A stretch of DNA of 64,000 nucleotides, taken from contig CM057471.1 in assembly GCA_030035585.1 (NCBI GenBank), positions 94,985,819 through 95,049,818 on the forward strand, in the 5' to 3' direction. Shown here piece after piece: positions 53,802 through 64,000 of this stretch. This DNA is from Dugong dugon (lineage: Eukaryota; Chordata; Mammalia; Sirenia; Dugongidae). Under the pieces are notes generated by a model. That model ran no database searches. It saw only the letters and a list, made by a program, of their open reading frames with translations, and was not told the DNA's origin. A program made the position numbers and the translations under genes. Each line of letters begins with the position of its first letter. Within the stretch, counting starts at the first letter, position 1.

Positions 53802-56207
53802 CCAGATGGCTTCACTGGAGAATTCTACAAAACATTTACAGAAGAGCTCGTACCAGTTCTACTCAAGTTATTTCAGAGCATAGAAGAGGAAGCAACACTT
53901 CCAAATTCATTCTATGAAGCCAGCATAACGCTGATACCAAAACCAGGCAAAGACATCACAAAAAAAGAAAATTACAGACCAATATCTCTCATGAATATAG
54001 ATGCAAAAATTCTGAACAAAATTTTAGCCAATAGAATTCAGTATCATATCAAAAAAATAATACACCACGACCAAGTAGGATTCATACCAGGTATGCAAGG
54101 ATGGTTTAACATTAGAAAATCCATCAACGTAATCCACCACATAAATAAAAGGAAAGAAAAAAATCACATGATTATCTCAATTGATGCAGAAAAGGCATTT
54201 GACAAAGTCCAACACCCATTCCTGATAAAAGCTCTCAATAAAATAGGTATAGAAGGGAAATTTCTCAACATCATAAAGGGCATCTATGCAAAACCAACAG
54301 CCAACATCATTCTTAATGGAGAAAGGCTGAAAACATTCCCCCTGAAAACAGGAACAAGACAAGGATGCCCTTTATCACCACTCCTATTTAACATCGTGCT
54401 GGAAGTTCTCGCTAGAGCAGTAAGGCAAGAGAAAGAAATAAAGGGCATCCAAATTGGTAATGAAGAAGTTAAACTCTCCCTGTTTGCAGATGATATGATA
54501 CTATACATAGAAAACCCTAAAGACTCCACGAGAAATTTACTGGAACTAATAGAAAGATTCAGCAGAGTAGCAGGATACAAGATAAACATTCAAAAATCAG
54601 TTGGATTCCTATACACCAGTAAAGAGAATGATGAAAAGGAGATCAGGAAATCAATACCATTTTCAATAGCCCCTAAAAAGATAAAATACTTGGGAATAAA
54701 TCTGACCAGGAATATAAAAGACCTACACAAAGAAAACTACAAAACACTGCTGCATGAAACCCAAAGGGATCTACATAAATGGAAAAACATACCATGCTCA
54801 TGGATAGGCAGACTCAACATTGTGAAAATGGCAATTCTACCTAAAGCAATTTACAAATACAATGCAATTCCGATACAAATACCAACAACATTCTTCAAAG
54901 AGATGGAAAAACTAATTATTAACTTTATATGGAAAGGGAAGAAACCCCGAATAAGTAAAGCACTACTGAAGAAGAAGAATAAAGTTGGAGGACTCACACT
55001 ACCTGACTTGAGAACCTACTATACAGCTACAGTACTCAAAACAGCCTGGTACTGGTACAACAACAGAGACATTGACCAATGGAACAGAATTGAGAACTCA
55101 GATGTAAATCCATCCACCTACGGTCACCTGATTTTTGACAAGGGCCCAAAATACATCAAATGGGGAAAAGACAGTCTTTTTAACAAATGGTGCTGGCAAA
55201 ACTGGATATCCATTTGTAGAAAAATGAAACAGGACCCATACCTCACACCATATACAAAAACTACTTCAAAATGGATCAAAGACCTGAATATAAAGCCTCA
55301 AACTATAAAATTCATAGAAGAAAAAATAGGACCAACACTTCAGACCTTAATACATGGCATTAACAGGATACAAACCATAAACATCAACACAAAAAACCCA
55401 ACAGATAAACTAGATAATTGGGATCTTCTAAAAATCAAACATCTATGCTCTTCAAAAGATTTCACCAAAAGAGTTAAAAGAGAACCTACAGACTGGGAAA
55501 AAATTTTTGGACAGTACAAGTCAGACAAAGGTCTAATCTCCATAATCTACAAGAAAATCCAACACCTCTACAACAAAAAGACAACCAATCCTATCAAAAA
55601 ATGGGCAAAGGAAATGAACAGACACTTCACCAAGGAAGACATTCAAATGGCCAACAGACACATGAGGAAATGCTCGCGATCACTAGCCATTAGAGAAATG
55701 CAAATTAAAACCACAATGAGATACCATCTCACCCCGGCATTACTGGCACGAATCAAAAACACTGGAAATAACAAATGTTGGAGGGGCTGCGGGGAGACGG
55801 GAACTCTTATACACTGCTGGTGGGAATGCAAAATGATACAGCCATTTTGGAAAATGATATGGCGTTTCCTCAGAAAGCTAGAAATAGACGTACCATTCGA
55901 TCCAGCAATCCCACTCCTAGGAATATATCCTAGAGAAATAAGAGTCATCACTCGAATAGACATATGCACACCTATGTTCATGGCAGCATTATTCACAATA
56001 GCAAAACGATGGAAACAACCTCGATGTCCATCAACAGACGAATGGATACACAAACTATGGTACATACACACAATGGAGTACTATGCAACGAGAAAGAACA
56101 ATGAATCGGTGAACCATCTCATAACATGGATGAAACTGGAGGACATCATGCTGAGTGAAATAAGTCAATCACAAAAGGACAAATATTGTATGAGACCTCT
56201 ATTGTAA
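53802..56207 (+). pseudogene. L1 ORF2 remnant with long open frame
   Basis: The frame is open from 53802 to the stop at 56205-56207. From the Met at 53991 it is 738 residues. The reverse-transcriptase box FADD is at residues 165-168 of that stretch, after the [12 protein letters not shown] box at 123-134. The Cys-rich C-terminal motif (C596, C600, H608, C613, CX3CX7HX4C) is intact. Upstream, the same protein continues in another frame: a one-base slip in the A-run at 53787-53793 separates them, and a TGA at 53189-53191 breaks the earlier part. The endonuclease is missing, so it cannot be a full, autonomous ORF2. Confidence 0.92.
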
Positions 56208-57218
56208 AAACCCATGAAAAAATTCACATGCAAAATGTAACAATCCTTGTTGGTTACCAGGGATGGGAGGTGGGGGGGAATACTAAATAGGTAATAGGTA
56301 AGTGGTAACTTGGGTGAGAGATGAGATAGTACATAGTACAGGGGAAACTAACACAACCTGCACAAGGAAAGGTCATGGAGGTCCTATAGACACATCCAAA
56401 CCCCCCGAGGGACTGAGTTGTTGGACGGAGGGCTCTGGGGACCATGATCTCGGGGAACATCTAGCTCAATTGGCATGACACTACTTATAAAGATAATGCT
56501 CTACATTCTACCTTGGTGAGTAGTGTCTGGGGTCTTAAAAGCCTATGAGCGGCCATCTAAGATACTCCACTGATCTCATCCCTTCGGGAACAAGGGAGAA
56601 CGAAGAGAACAGGATACAAGGAAAAGATTAGTCCGAAGGACTAATGGTCCACAGCTACCAAGGCCTCCACGGGACTGAGCCCAGTACAGCTGGATGGTGC
56701 CCGGCTACCACCAATGACTCCTCTGACCAGGATCACAACAGAGGGTTCTGGGCAGAGCTGGAGTAGGATGTAGAGTATAATTTTAACTCCCAAAAAAAAA
56801 AAAAAAAAAGAAGACCAGATATACTGGCCTAAAGAATACTAGAGAAACCTCGAGAGTGTGGCCCCCAGACACCCTTTCAGCTCAGAGGGGAAGTTACCTT
56901 CAAGGTTCGATGTTAAGCCTGGGAATGGACACCCCAGTAAAACTAAATGGGACTAACGATGTACAGGAGTCCGGTGACAAGGGCCAGAAGGCAGAGGGAG
57001 AGTAGGAAACTGATGATAAGGAACACAAATTGAATAAGGACACTGTCGATGTATTGTGAGATTGTTGACCACTGCTATAGGGCAACATTTGTAGTAACTA
57101 GTAAATGGGAGGCTGTTTTGTCCTGTAAGCCTTCATCTTGGGCGAGAATGGCAGCACAATTGGAAGAGCATAGTCAATATCACTTAAATGTGTAAGTAAA
57201 AAGTTTTGAAATGGTGTT

Positions 57219-57227
57219 TAAATAAAA

Positions 57228-57258
<31 letters not shown>

Positions 57259-57262
57259 AAAC
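57219..57262. repeat. (AAAT)n tail
   Basis: About eight aaat units, marking the end of the first 3' UTR in the L1 at 52993-57718. Confidence 0.9.
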
Positions 57263-58121
57263 AAATGAGACTAAAGAGGTACAATAGTCCACTGACAAGG
57301 TCCAGAAGACAGAAGGGGACAAGGAAGCCCCCTGGTGATAGGGAACACAAGGTGGAGTAAGGATATTCTTGATGTGCTGTGAGATTGTTAACCATTGTCA
57401 TAGGGCAACATGTGTAGTAACTGTTAAATGAAAAACTATTTTTTCTGTAAGCCTTCATCTTAAGTGAGAATAACAGCACAGTTGGAAGAGCGTAGTCAAT
57501 GTCACTGAACTGTGAATGTAGAAATTTTTGAAACGGTGTATCTTTGGCCATCTGTAATTTTCATCAAAAAAAAAGGTTGAGAATTTAGAGGCTTAATACG
57601 TTGTGGGGTTGTTAACCAATGTCAAAAAACAACATGTGTACTACTATTTCATGAGAAACTATTTGCTCTGTAAGCTTTCACCTGACGTACAATAAAATAT
57701 ATATTAAAAAAAAAAAAAAAAAAGTGGTAAGTGTGCCTGGAGTGGGGAAAAAATGCAGGGTAAAGGGGATTGGAAGTGTAACTGTAACACTGGGTCTCAT
57801 CGAGAAGCTGACATCTGAGCAAAGACTTAAAAGAGGTGATGCAGTCTGCCGCATGGCCATCTGAGGAAGAGTGTCCAGACACAGAGAAAGAACCAGTGCA
57901 AAGAGCCTAAGCTGCTGTTTTCCATAAACAAAGAGACCAGTGTGGCTGGAACAGAATGAGCAAGGGAAGAATGGCAGGAGGTGGGGTCAGAGAGATGACA
58001 GAAGCCAGATCAGGTAGGTCTTGTAGACCACTGGAGACTTTGGCTTTTGCTCTATGTGAGCTGAGAGTCATTGTAGGGCCTTGAGCAGTAACTCAACTGG
58101 GTTTTAAAAAGACCACTCTGG

Positions 58122-58566
58122 GGTGCAGACCTCAAATTCAAGTAAGAAGACCAGACTTAATGGTCTGACTGAGACTGGAGGAACCCCAGAAAACATGGCC
58201 CCCGGATTCTCTATCAGCCCAGAACTAAAACAATTTCCGAGGCCAACTCTTCAGACAGGGATTGGACTGGACTGTGGGACGTAAAGTGATACTTGTGAGG
58301 AGCGTGCCTCTTAGCTCAAGTAGATACAAGAGACTAATCGGGCAGCGTCTGTCCAGAGGTGAGATGGGAAGGCAGAGAGGGTTAGGAGCTGGCTGAATGG
58401 ATATGGGGAATCAGGGGTGGAAAGGAGGAGTGTGCTGTCACAGTATGGGGAGAGCAATTAGGGTCACACAACAATGTATGTATAAATTTTTATATGGGAG
58501 ACCAACTTGAAATGTAAACTTCACCTAAACTACAACAATAAAAAAAAAAAAAAAAAAAAAGGTGGC
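58122..58566 (+). mobile_element. L1 3' end inside L2
   Basis: It is flanked by the perfect 16-bp duplication aaaaagaccactctgg (58106-58121 and 58567-58582). It has the old-type afrotherian L1 3' UTR (ggactggactgtgggacgta) and a poly-A run followed by ggtggc before the duplication. Confidence 0.93.
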
Positions 58567-59409
58567 AAAAAGACCACTCTGGCTGCTGTGCTGTGTGTGT
58601 ACCATGAAGAGGGTAGGAGGGAAAGTGGGAGACCACTTAGGAGGCTACCACAGTATTTCAGGGGTTGAGGGGATGAGGGGAAAAGATATGATGGTGGCTC
58701 ACATCAGGACGGCAGCAGAAAAATGATGAGACGTGCCCAGATTCTAGATTTATTTCAAAGGTAGAACCATCAAGATTTCCTGACAGATTGGATGTGGGTG
58801 TGAGAGAAGGCGATGAGTCAAGGATGACCCCAGGGTTTTGTCCCGAGCCACTGGAAGGATAGAGCTGCCATCAACTAACATGGGGAAGAGTGGGTGTTGA
58901 GTTGGTTTGAGGGGAAAACAGCAGAAGTTCAGCTTCTGATCTATCAAGTGTGAGATATCTATTTGGCATTAAAATGGGAAGGTTGGGTATATGAATCCAG
59001 AGTTCATATATAGTAGTCTGGACTGGAAGTAAAAAAACTGAAAATCATCTACATGTAGATGGTACTTAATGTCATGAGGCTGGGTGAGGGAGTAAGTGGA
59101 GAGAAGGGCAGCAAAACTGAGCCCTGGGGCACTGCATCATTTATGTATTCATTTATAAAGAACCTGCATGACAGCCTGAGAAGAAGCAACCATTTAAGTA
59201 GGAGGAAAACCCAAGAATGTGGTGGCATGGAAACCAAGTGGACACTGTGTGTCAAATCTGCTGATAGGTCCAGTAAGAGGAGAAATGAGAACTGACCACT
59301 TAATCTAGCAAAGTGAAGGTCATTTTTGATATCCTGACAAGAGCAGTGGAAGTGAAAGTATGAATTGGAGTGGGTTTAAGAAAGAATGGGAGCTTCTTAA
59401 AACCAAAGA

Positions 59410-59705
59410 ATAGTTTAGCTTAACTAGTAAAAAATAATGTGCCTTGAACACCACGATCTTTTAAGAACTATCTATATGGGATCAAATGGACAACAGCAAC
59501 TCGAAAGATTAGATAGGAACCTTAGGGAGCAGTGAATTTATGTTAAGGCGGAGGAACAACTCAGAAAAGGAGGGTGAGAATGGTTATGCAACTCAAAGAA
59601 TGTGATCAATGTCATTAAATGGGACATGTAGAAACTGCTGAATTGGTGTGTGTTTTGTTGTGTACATTCTTAATAGCAATAACAAAATAAATAAAACTTA
59701 AGAAA
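59410..59705 (+). mobile_element. L1 3' UTR fragment
   Basis: The same sequence as 19765-20068 (ttagataggaaccttaggg), ending in A-rich sequence. Confidence 0.7.
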
Positions 59706-60420
59706 AAAAGACTGGGAGGAGGAGAACAGACAAAAGTCACAAATGACATCTTCAAGGTTCTGTGGCAAAGGGAAGCAGAGAAGTGGAATGGGAGATGGCA
59801 GGGCAAGTGGGTGAAGGAAAGGCTATTGTTTTAAGAAACAGCAAAAGCTGATTTATCCAACATATGCTCAACTATTAATACTAAAATACTATTAATATTA
59901 CATCACTGTAATTGATGTTAAATTATGTTCATAATGATCAAATCCTTACTTACTCATTAGTCACTGTTAAAAATACTGTGGGCAAAGATACAAAACTTGA
60001 TAATGCCCAGTTTTCTCAAGGCTATGAGCAAACTGGCCCTCTAACATACTATGAGAACGTCACAGCCTGTTTGTAGAAACATTTGGTAATATCAAGAGTA
60101 TTAAAATTTTAAACGCAATCACCCTTTACTTCAGATATATTCCTAAAGAAATACACATGCATGTACCCAAACATGTTATGTAAGGATCAGTACAGATGGC
60201 CTGTAATTGTGAAAAACTTCCACACAACGTAATAAATCCATTGGTAGGAGAAAGGCTGGTTAACAATGGTATACCATGCACCTGCTGTTCTACAAATGTC
60301 TAAGATTTATGAAGTAAAAAAGCAATTGCAGAGCAAATCTCATTTGGGTATATTTAGTAAAAGAAACATACTCTAACCTTACAATTTTATCTGAATTTTT
60401 TACCATTGGAAATAATTTTT
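59706..60420. other. Intron, no assignable feature
   Basis: The stretch lies in the intron upstream of the first exon found. No gene, P-loop exon or clear repeat is visible. Confidence 0.45.
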
Positions 60421-60422
60421 AA

Positions 60423-60423
<1 letters not shown>

Positions 60424-60479
<56 letters not shown>

Positions 60480-60482
60480 TAT
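60424..60482. repeat. (TA)n microsatellite
   Basis: About 22 uninterrupted ta units followed by a short acacac stretch. Confidence 0.95.
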
Positions 60483-60974
60483 TGTTTAAAATAAATTAGA
60501 AGTTTCAAACATATAGACAGTTAGTAGAAATAACCCACTTTAATATAAAAGATAAATCTCTGTGGGGTGGCATGTTATTCCATAAATAGGCCATGCCTTT
60601 TTATAAGCACTTTGCATTTCCCAGTTCACTAATTCCCTGCTCCTTAAATACAAGATCCAGGGAGGTAGTCTTTAGCGCATAAGTAATCCTCCTACACAAG
60701 GGGCTGCCCCTGACCACATCCACCCCAATCGCTGGAGTAATCACTAGTGTCCCTACTACTGGTGGGAGCCATGTTTATAAAAACATTTGAGCTTTCTGAC
60801 AACATGTAGATTCGGAAGCAAAAAAGCAGGAAAATGACCTCAAGTAAGACCAACCTACTTCATAGTCCTTTGTACGAAAATATCTTTCTCTTTAGTTCAT
60901 TTTGTTATAGTAGGTGGAATCCCAATCACTGGAGAGCAACTCATTTTACATTAGCAGGAATCCTTTTTTAAAAA

Positions 60975-61330
60975 TCCTTGTCTCAAATGGCCAACTAGCA
61001 CATGAAAAGATGCTCAACATCATTAGTCATTAGAGAGACGCAAATCAAAACCACCATAAGCTATCACTGCACACCCACCAGGATGGCTATGATTTAAAAA
61101 AAATGAAAAACAACAGGTATCGGTGAGGATGTGCAGAAATAGGAATCATCCATTGCTGGTGGGAATGTGGAATGGTGCAGCTTCTGTGGAAAACCGTTTG
61201 GTGGTTCCTCAAAAAGTTAAACATAGAATTACCATATGATCCAGTAAGTCCACTCCTGGGTGCCCCAACCTTGTATCAAAAAGGAGTTAAGCCACCTTTA
61301 CAAAAAAGCAGATAAAAAAAATTAAAATAA
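60975..61330 (+). mobile_element. L1 ORF2 C-terminal fragment, old
   Basis: The phrases gagagacgcaaatcaaaacc and attgctggtgggaatgtgg match the ORF2 end of L1. Frames are broken. Confidence 0.8.
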
Positions 61331-61599
61331 CTGGAGGAATAAATTGGGAGTAAAGGCTACATAAATTTCTGCAGGTCAGTTCAGAAACCTGTCCACTATT
61401 TTTAGCATTGTTCTAAGAAAAATATATTCCAAGCAACAAAAAGTTGGCTGACAAATGAACCTTAAAAACAGCTCGTTTCCAAGTCGAAGACTACCAGTAA
61501 TTAGATTGTTGGCAACAAAAGTCAATCTTCTAATTTTACAATCATCCTGAAAATCTAAGCCTCTTTTAACTTGGGCTGCCTTTCACCCAGGGCTTCCAA

Positions 61600-61800
61600 C
61601 CGGTTCATTCTCAGGTTTGAACCCCTGCTGAGAATTTGCGTTTCTAACAAGTTCCCAGGCAAGGCTAATGATGCTGGTTAGGGAACAATTCTGAGAACCA
61701 CCAGAGCAGTGGGTCTCAAAAATTTATTATACATAAGAATCACCTGGGTATCTCGTTAAAATGTAGATTCTGATTAGGTAAATCTGGGGTGAAAATCCAA
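61600..61800. mobile_element. Two adjoining MER5A-like pieces
   Basis: A piece ending acaattctgagaaccacc (about 61600-61700) is followed by the start of another (cagtgggtctcaaaaattta). Both resemble MER5A in + orientation. Confidence 0.65.
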
Positions 61801-62271
61801 ATTATCAGCAGGGGTTCATACTGGCACAGATTCGACAGATTCGCAGCGCTGCTCTCACCTAATTTAAAATGCAGGATAGCCATCTTGTGGCAAGTACAGG
61901 AAGCTACAGGTTTTTCCAATTCAGGGAGAAAGGGAGGATTCCTTTTTGAGAGCTTCCACGAACTAACCAATAGCAATGCCTAAACCCTTTCAAACTACAG
62001 ATTGTACGAGCATTCTAGATTAGCCAGAATATACAGCTGACCAGAAGCAGCCCTTTCATTCTCCCACAACTGATAGTAAAGCACAATAATTCAAAATTAT
62101 CAAAAGCTGAATTTCAAACAATATTTACAATAAAGCTTAAATACACATTTTGGTAACCTAAATATGACAAATTTCAGTTTTAGGCTTATATTCATGAAAG
62201 TGACTATTGCAGAGAGAAAACTTGCGAAGTTTTATAGCTCAACAGCCATCACTTAGCTAGTATGTGCTATT

Positions 62272-62460
62272 TAAAAAAATCCATTGCTGTCAAGTCGATT
62301 CCAACTCATAGTGATCCTATAGGACAGAGAAGAACTGCCCCATAGGGTTGCCAAGGCTGTAATCTTCACCAAAGCAGGCTGCCACATCTTTCTCCTGCAG
62401 AGTGGCTGGTGGGTTCCAACTGCAGCCCAGCATTTAACCACTGCGCCACCAGGGCACTCC
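62272..62460 (-). mobile_element. AfroSINE, long form
   Basis: A reverse copy with ttgctgtcaagtcgattcc, the long-form gctgccacatctttctcctg block and the cactgcgccaccagggc head. Confidence 0.92.
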
Positions 62461-62769
62461 ATATGTTAGTCACAGGGTGCACAAACATATAAGATTTTAG
62501 AAAAATGTTATGCCTGGTATAAGTCTGTGTAAATCCAAGGTTCTGAAATGCAGGAAAGTAGGTATTAGTTTAAATAGGCATCATGTTGAAAAATAAGAGA
62601 TTTTCATTCTGCCAAAGTGCCTAGCATGGTACCCTAGATACTGCAGCTGCTCAAAAAATATTTATTGGAAAAAAGAAACTCTTATTTTGCATGGTCAGTG
62701 ATTAAACAGCAGATGACTGACCCAACACACTCTGGGAAATTGAAATTGCTCACTAATTTCACTAATATA

Positions 62770-63260
62770 CCAAAAACTGCAACTTAAAACAACAAAGTAC
62801 AATTTTTCACCTTTCAGATGGTTAAAAAAAAAAACTGAATTTATAATAGCCAGTCATGGTAAGGATATGAGCAAATGTGTTTCATATATTGCTGGTGAGA
62901 ATATAAATTGATACAATCTTTTTGGAGGGTAATTTGTCAGTAACCCTGGTGGCGCAGTGGTTAAGAGCTACCCAAAAGGTCGGCAATTTGAATCCACCAG
63001 CCACTCCTTGGAAACCCTATGGGGCAGTTTTACCCTGTCCTGTAGGGTCACTGAGTCGGAATCGACTCAATGCCAATGACTTTGGTTTTGTTTTTTTATC
63101 CACATTTTAAATGTGCATACCATTTGACTCGACGTATCCACTATAGAAATACTGACACATGGACGTAAAGATATACACTACAACTATTTTATAATAGTAA
63201 AGATCAGAAACCATTTATCTATGGTGGGCTTCCTCAAATTACACAGCCACTCTCCAAAGC
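62770..63260 (+). mobile_element. Old L1 fragment interrupted by a SINE
   Basis: L1-like sequence (tatattgctggtgagaatat) stops at 62939 and resumes after the SINE (gtgcataccatttgactcga, ataatagtaaagatcagaaa). Confidence 0.6.
62940..63099 (+). mobile_element. AfroSINE, short form
   Basis: The head is accctggtggcgcagtggtt and the tail gagtcggaatcgactcaatg, with a T-rich end. It sits within the L1 fragment. Confidence 0.92.
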
Positions 63261-64000
63261 CCCATCCCAGTCCCTGCATGTAAAGAGAGATGTTTCTAGA
63301 AGTCACCTATTCTACATGTGAGAAGTATGAAAACAGAAAAAAGATTGAGAGCCCTTACACAGACGAGAATACTAACTGTGGTTCCGACAATGACAGATAT
63401 GCACAACATTAAAAAGTTTGCCTTTGATAGGAAAATACCAATACAACAAACAATCTCAACGGAGGACTTGGCTGTAGATCCCAGTTTCCTCACAAGATGC
63501 CTAACAGAACAATTCCTTCACCTTTCTGAGCTGGAGTTCCTCATTTACAAATGAAGAGAGATGATTTCCAGGTTCCTTCCAGATCTAAAGGAAATTCTAT
63601 AATTCTACTGTTTCCAAACTAGAATTATAAGCAGAAGTTAGATCCTAAAATATTCAGTATTTAAAATAGAACTCAGGCTAGAAAATGGAAAAGAAAAATT
63701 TCATCTGCTGCCTCTAAGTCCTGATTGTAGAACTCTTAATATTTATAACTAGATTGTTAAAGAATGCAAAATTTGATTGTGTTAACTCATTTCTATTTTA
63801 AATTCTGTTCAAAACAAAAAAGGTCTGAGAATTGTCTAAAAAGAAAAAAATTTCATCTCCCCTTAAACTTTTCTCAAGCAAATATAATCGTTAGATCATT
63901 TAATGAAATGTCAATATTTGAAAACCGTATTTAAAAACAATTATTGATCATCTTTCGAAGATGATGGTTTTATGATCACATTTGATTGTCCTATTCATTC
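63261..64000. other. Intron, right edge of window
   Basis: A short MIR/MER-like piece may lie at 63500-63590 (tttctgagctggagttcctc). The missing first KIF27 coding exon is not here. Confidence 0.45.

Larger units (their letters stand above)
52993..57718 (+). mobile_element. L1 LINE, 5' truncated, with three successive 3' ends
   Basis: A 17-bp target duplication, aaaaagtggtaagtgtg, flanks it (52976-52992 and 57719-57735). It begins near the end of the endonuclease domain, carries most of ORF2, then a 3' UTR to about 57218. An AAAT-repeat tail follows at 57219-57262, then a second partial 3' UTR copy to an A-run at 57566-57574, then a third terminal piece ending in a poly-A run. The 5' half of the element is missing. 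L1 is an endogenous non-LTR retrotransposon. Confidence 0.93.
52565..59395 (-). mobile_element. One ancient L2 LINE copy, interrupted three times
   Basis: L2 sequence in reverse appears at 52565-52740 (3' tail: ctattgagtacctatgatg), 52956-52992, 57719-58121 (ctcatcgagaagctgacatc) and 58583-59395 (reverse-transcriptase region with a VPQGSVLLP motif and an LGSSLTHRLLSHPH segment). The pieces are collinear with one L2 from its 3' end into the RT domain. The interruptions are an AfroSINE and two L1 insertions, each with its own target duplication. Confidence 0.8.

Noticed and set aside
53991..56207. 738-codon open frame as a host or novel gene
   Set aside because: It is L1 ORF2: it has the L1 reverse-transcriptase and Cys-rich motifs, target duplications flank the element, and an L1 3' UTR follows.
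58750..59255. Small minus-strand frames as genes
   Set aside because: They contain VPQGSVL-type motifs of a broken L2 reverse transcriptase and overlap the collinear L2 copy.
52391..64000. Search for the KIF27 start codon and P-loop exon
   Set aside because: No minus-strand sequence resembling the expected motor N-terminus or a GQTGSGKT box was found, so I place it outside the window.
1..64000. CRISPR arrays, operons, phage or bacterial defence systems
   Set aside because: The window is intron-rich mammalian DNA. Its direct repeats are transposons or simple repeats without regular spacers.

Overview
The window is vertebrate nuclear DNA. It is AT-rich, with small exons, long introns, GT-AG splice sites and interspersed repeats throughout. 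Two repeat families point to an afrotherian mammal, most likely an elephant: many copies of a tRNA-headed SINE of the AfroSINE type, and an RTE-clade LINE whose 3' end resembles the SINE tail. The species is inferred from these repeats and not proven.

The only host gene I can support is KIF27, a kinesin-4-family motor related to KIF7. It is on the minus strand, so transcription runs from right to left. I located 13 exons (52190-52390 down to 1-10). Their splice phases join into one uninterrupted reading frame of 2,853 nt, about 951 codons. They run from within the motor domain (about human residue 100) through the motor end, neck and long coiled coil. The first coding part, with the P-loop, is not in the window and should lie beyond the right edge. 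The last third of the protein lies beyond the left edge, where only the first 10 nt of the next exon are present.

The rest is intron, mostly old and young transposons. Main blocks: an ancient minus-strand L1 at 7.3-8.7 kb; L2 remnants at 18.2-19.1 kb; L1 3' ends near 17, 23, 29, 40 and 45 kb; an RTE LINE at 32.0-36.4 kb split by a MaLR-type solo LTR and an L1 3' end; an RTE 5' part next to an L1 ORF1-region fragment at 42.2-44.75 kb; and a mosaic at 52.6-59.4 kb, where one minus-strand L2 copy is broken by a SINE, a 4.7 kb L1 with a long open ORF2, and a short L1 tail. DNA transposons include MER5-like pieces, two TIR elements with TA duplications, and one palindromic element.

I see no CRISPR array, operon, RNA gene, novel enzyme system or second host gene. 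The best observations are about gene structure and transposon history: a SINE 20 bp inside a splice donor, nested insertions dated by target duplications, an L1 with three successive 3' ends, strictly antisense young L1s, and solo LTRs that must post-date an afrotherian RTE.
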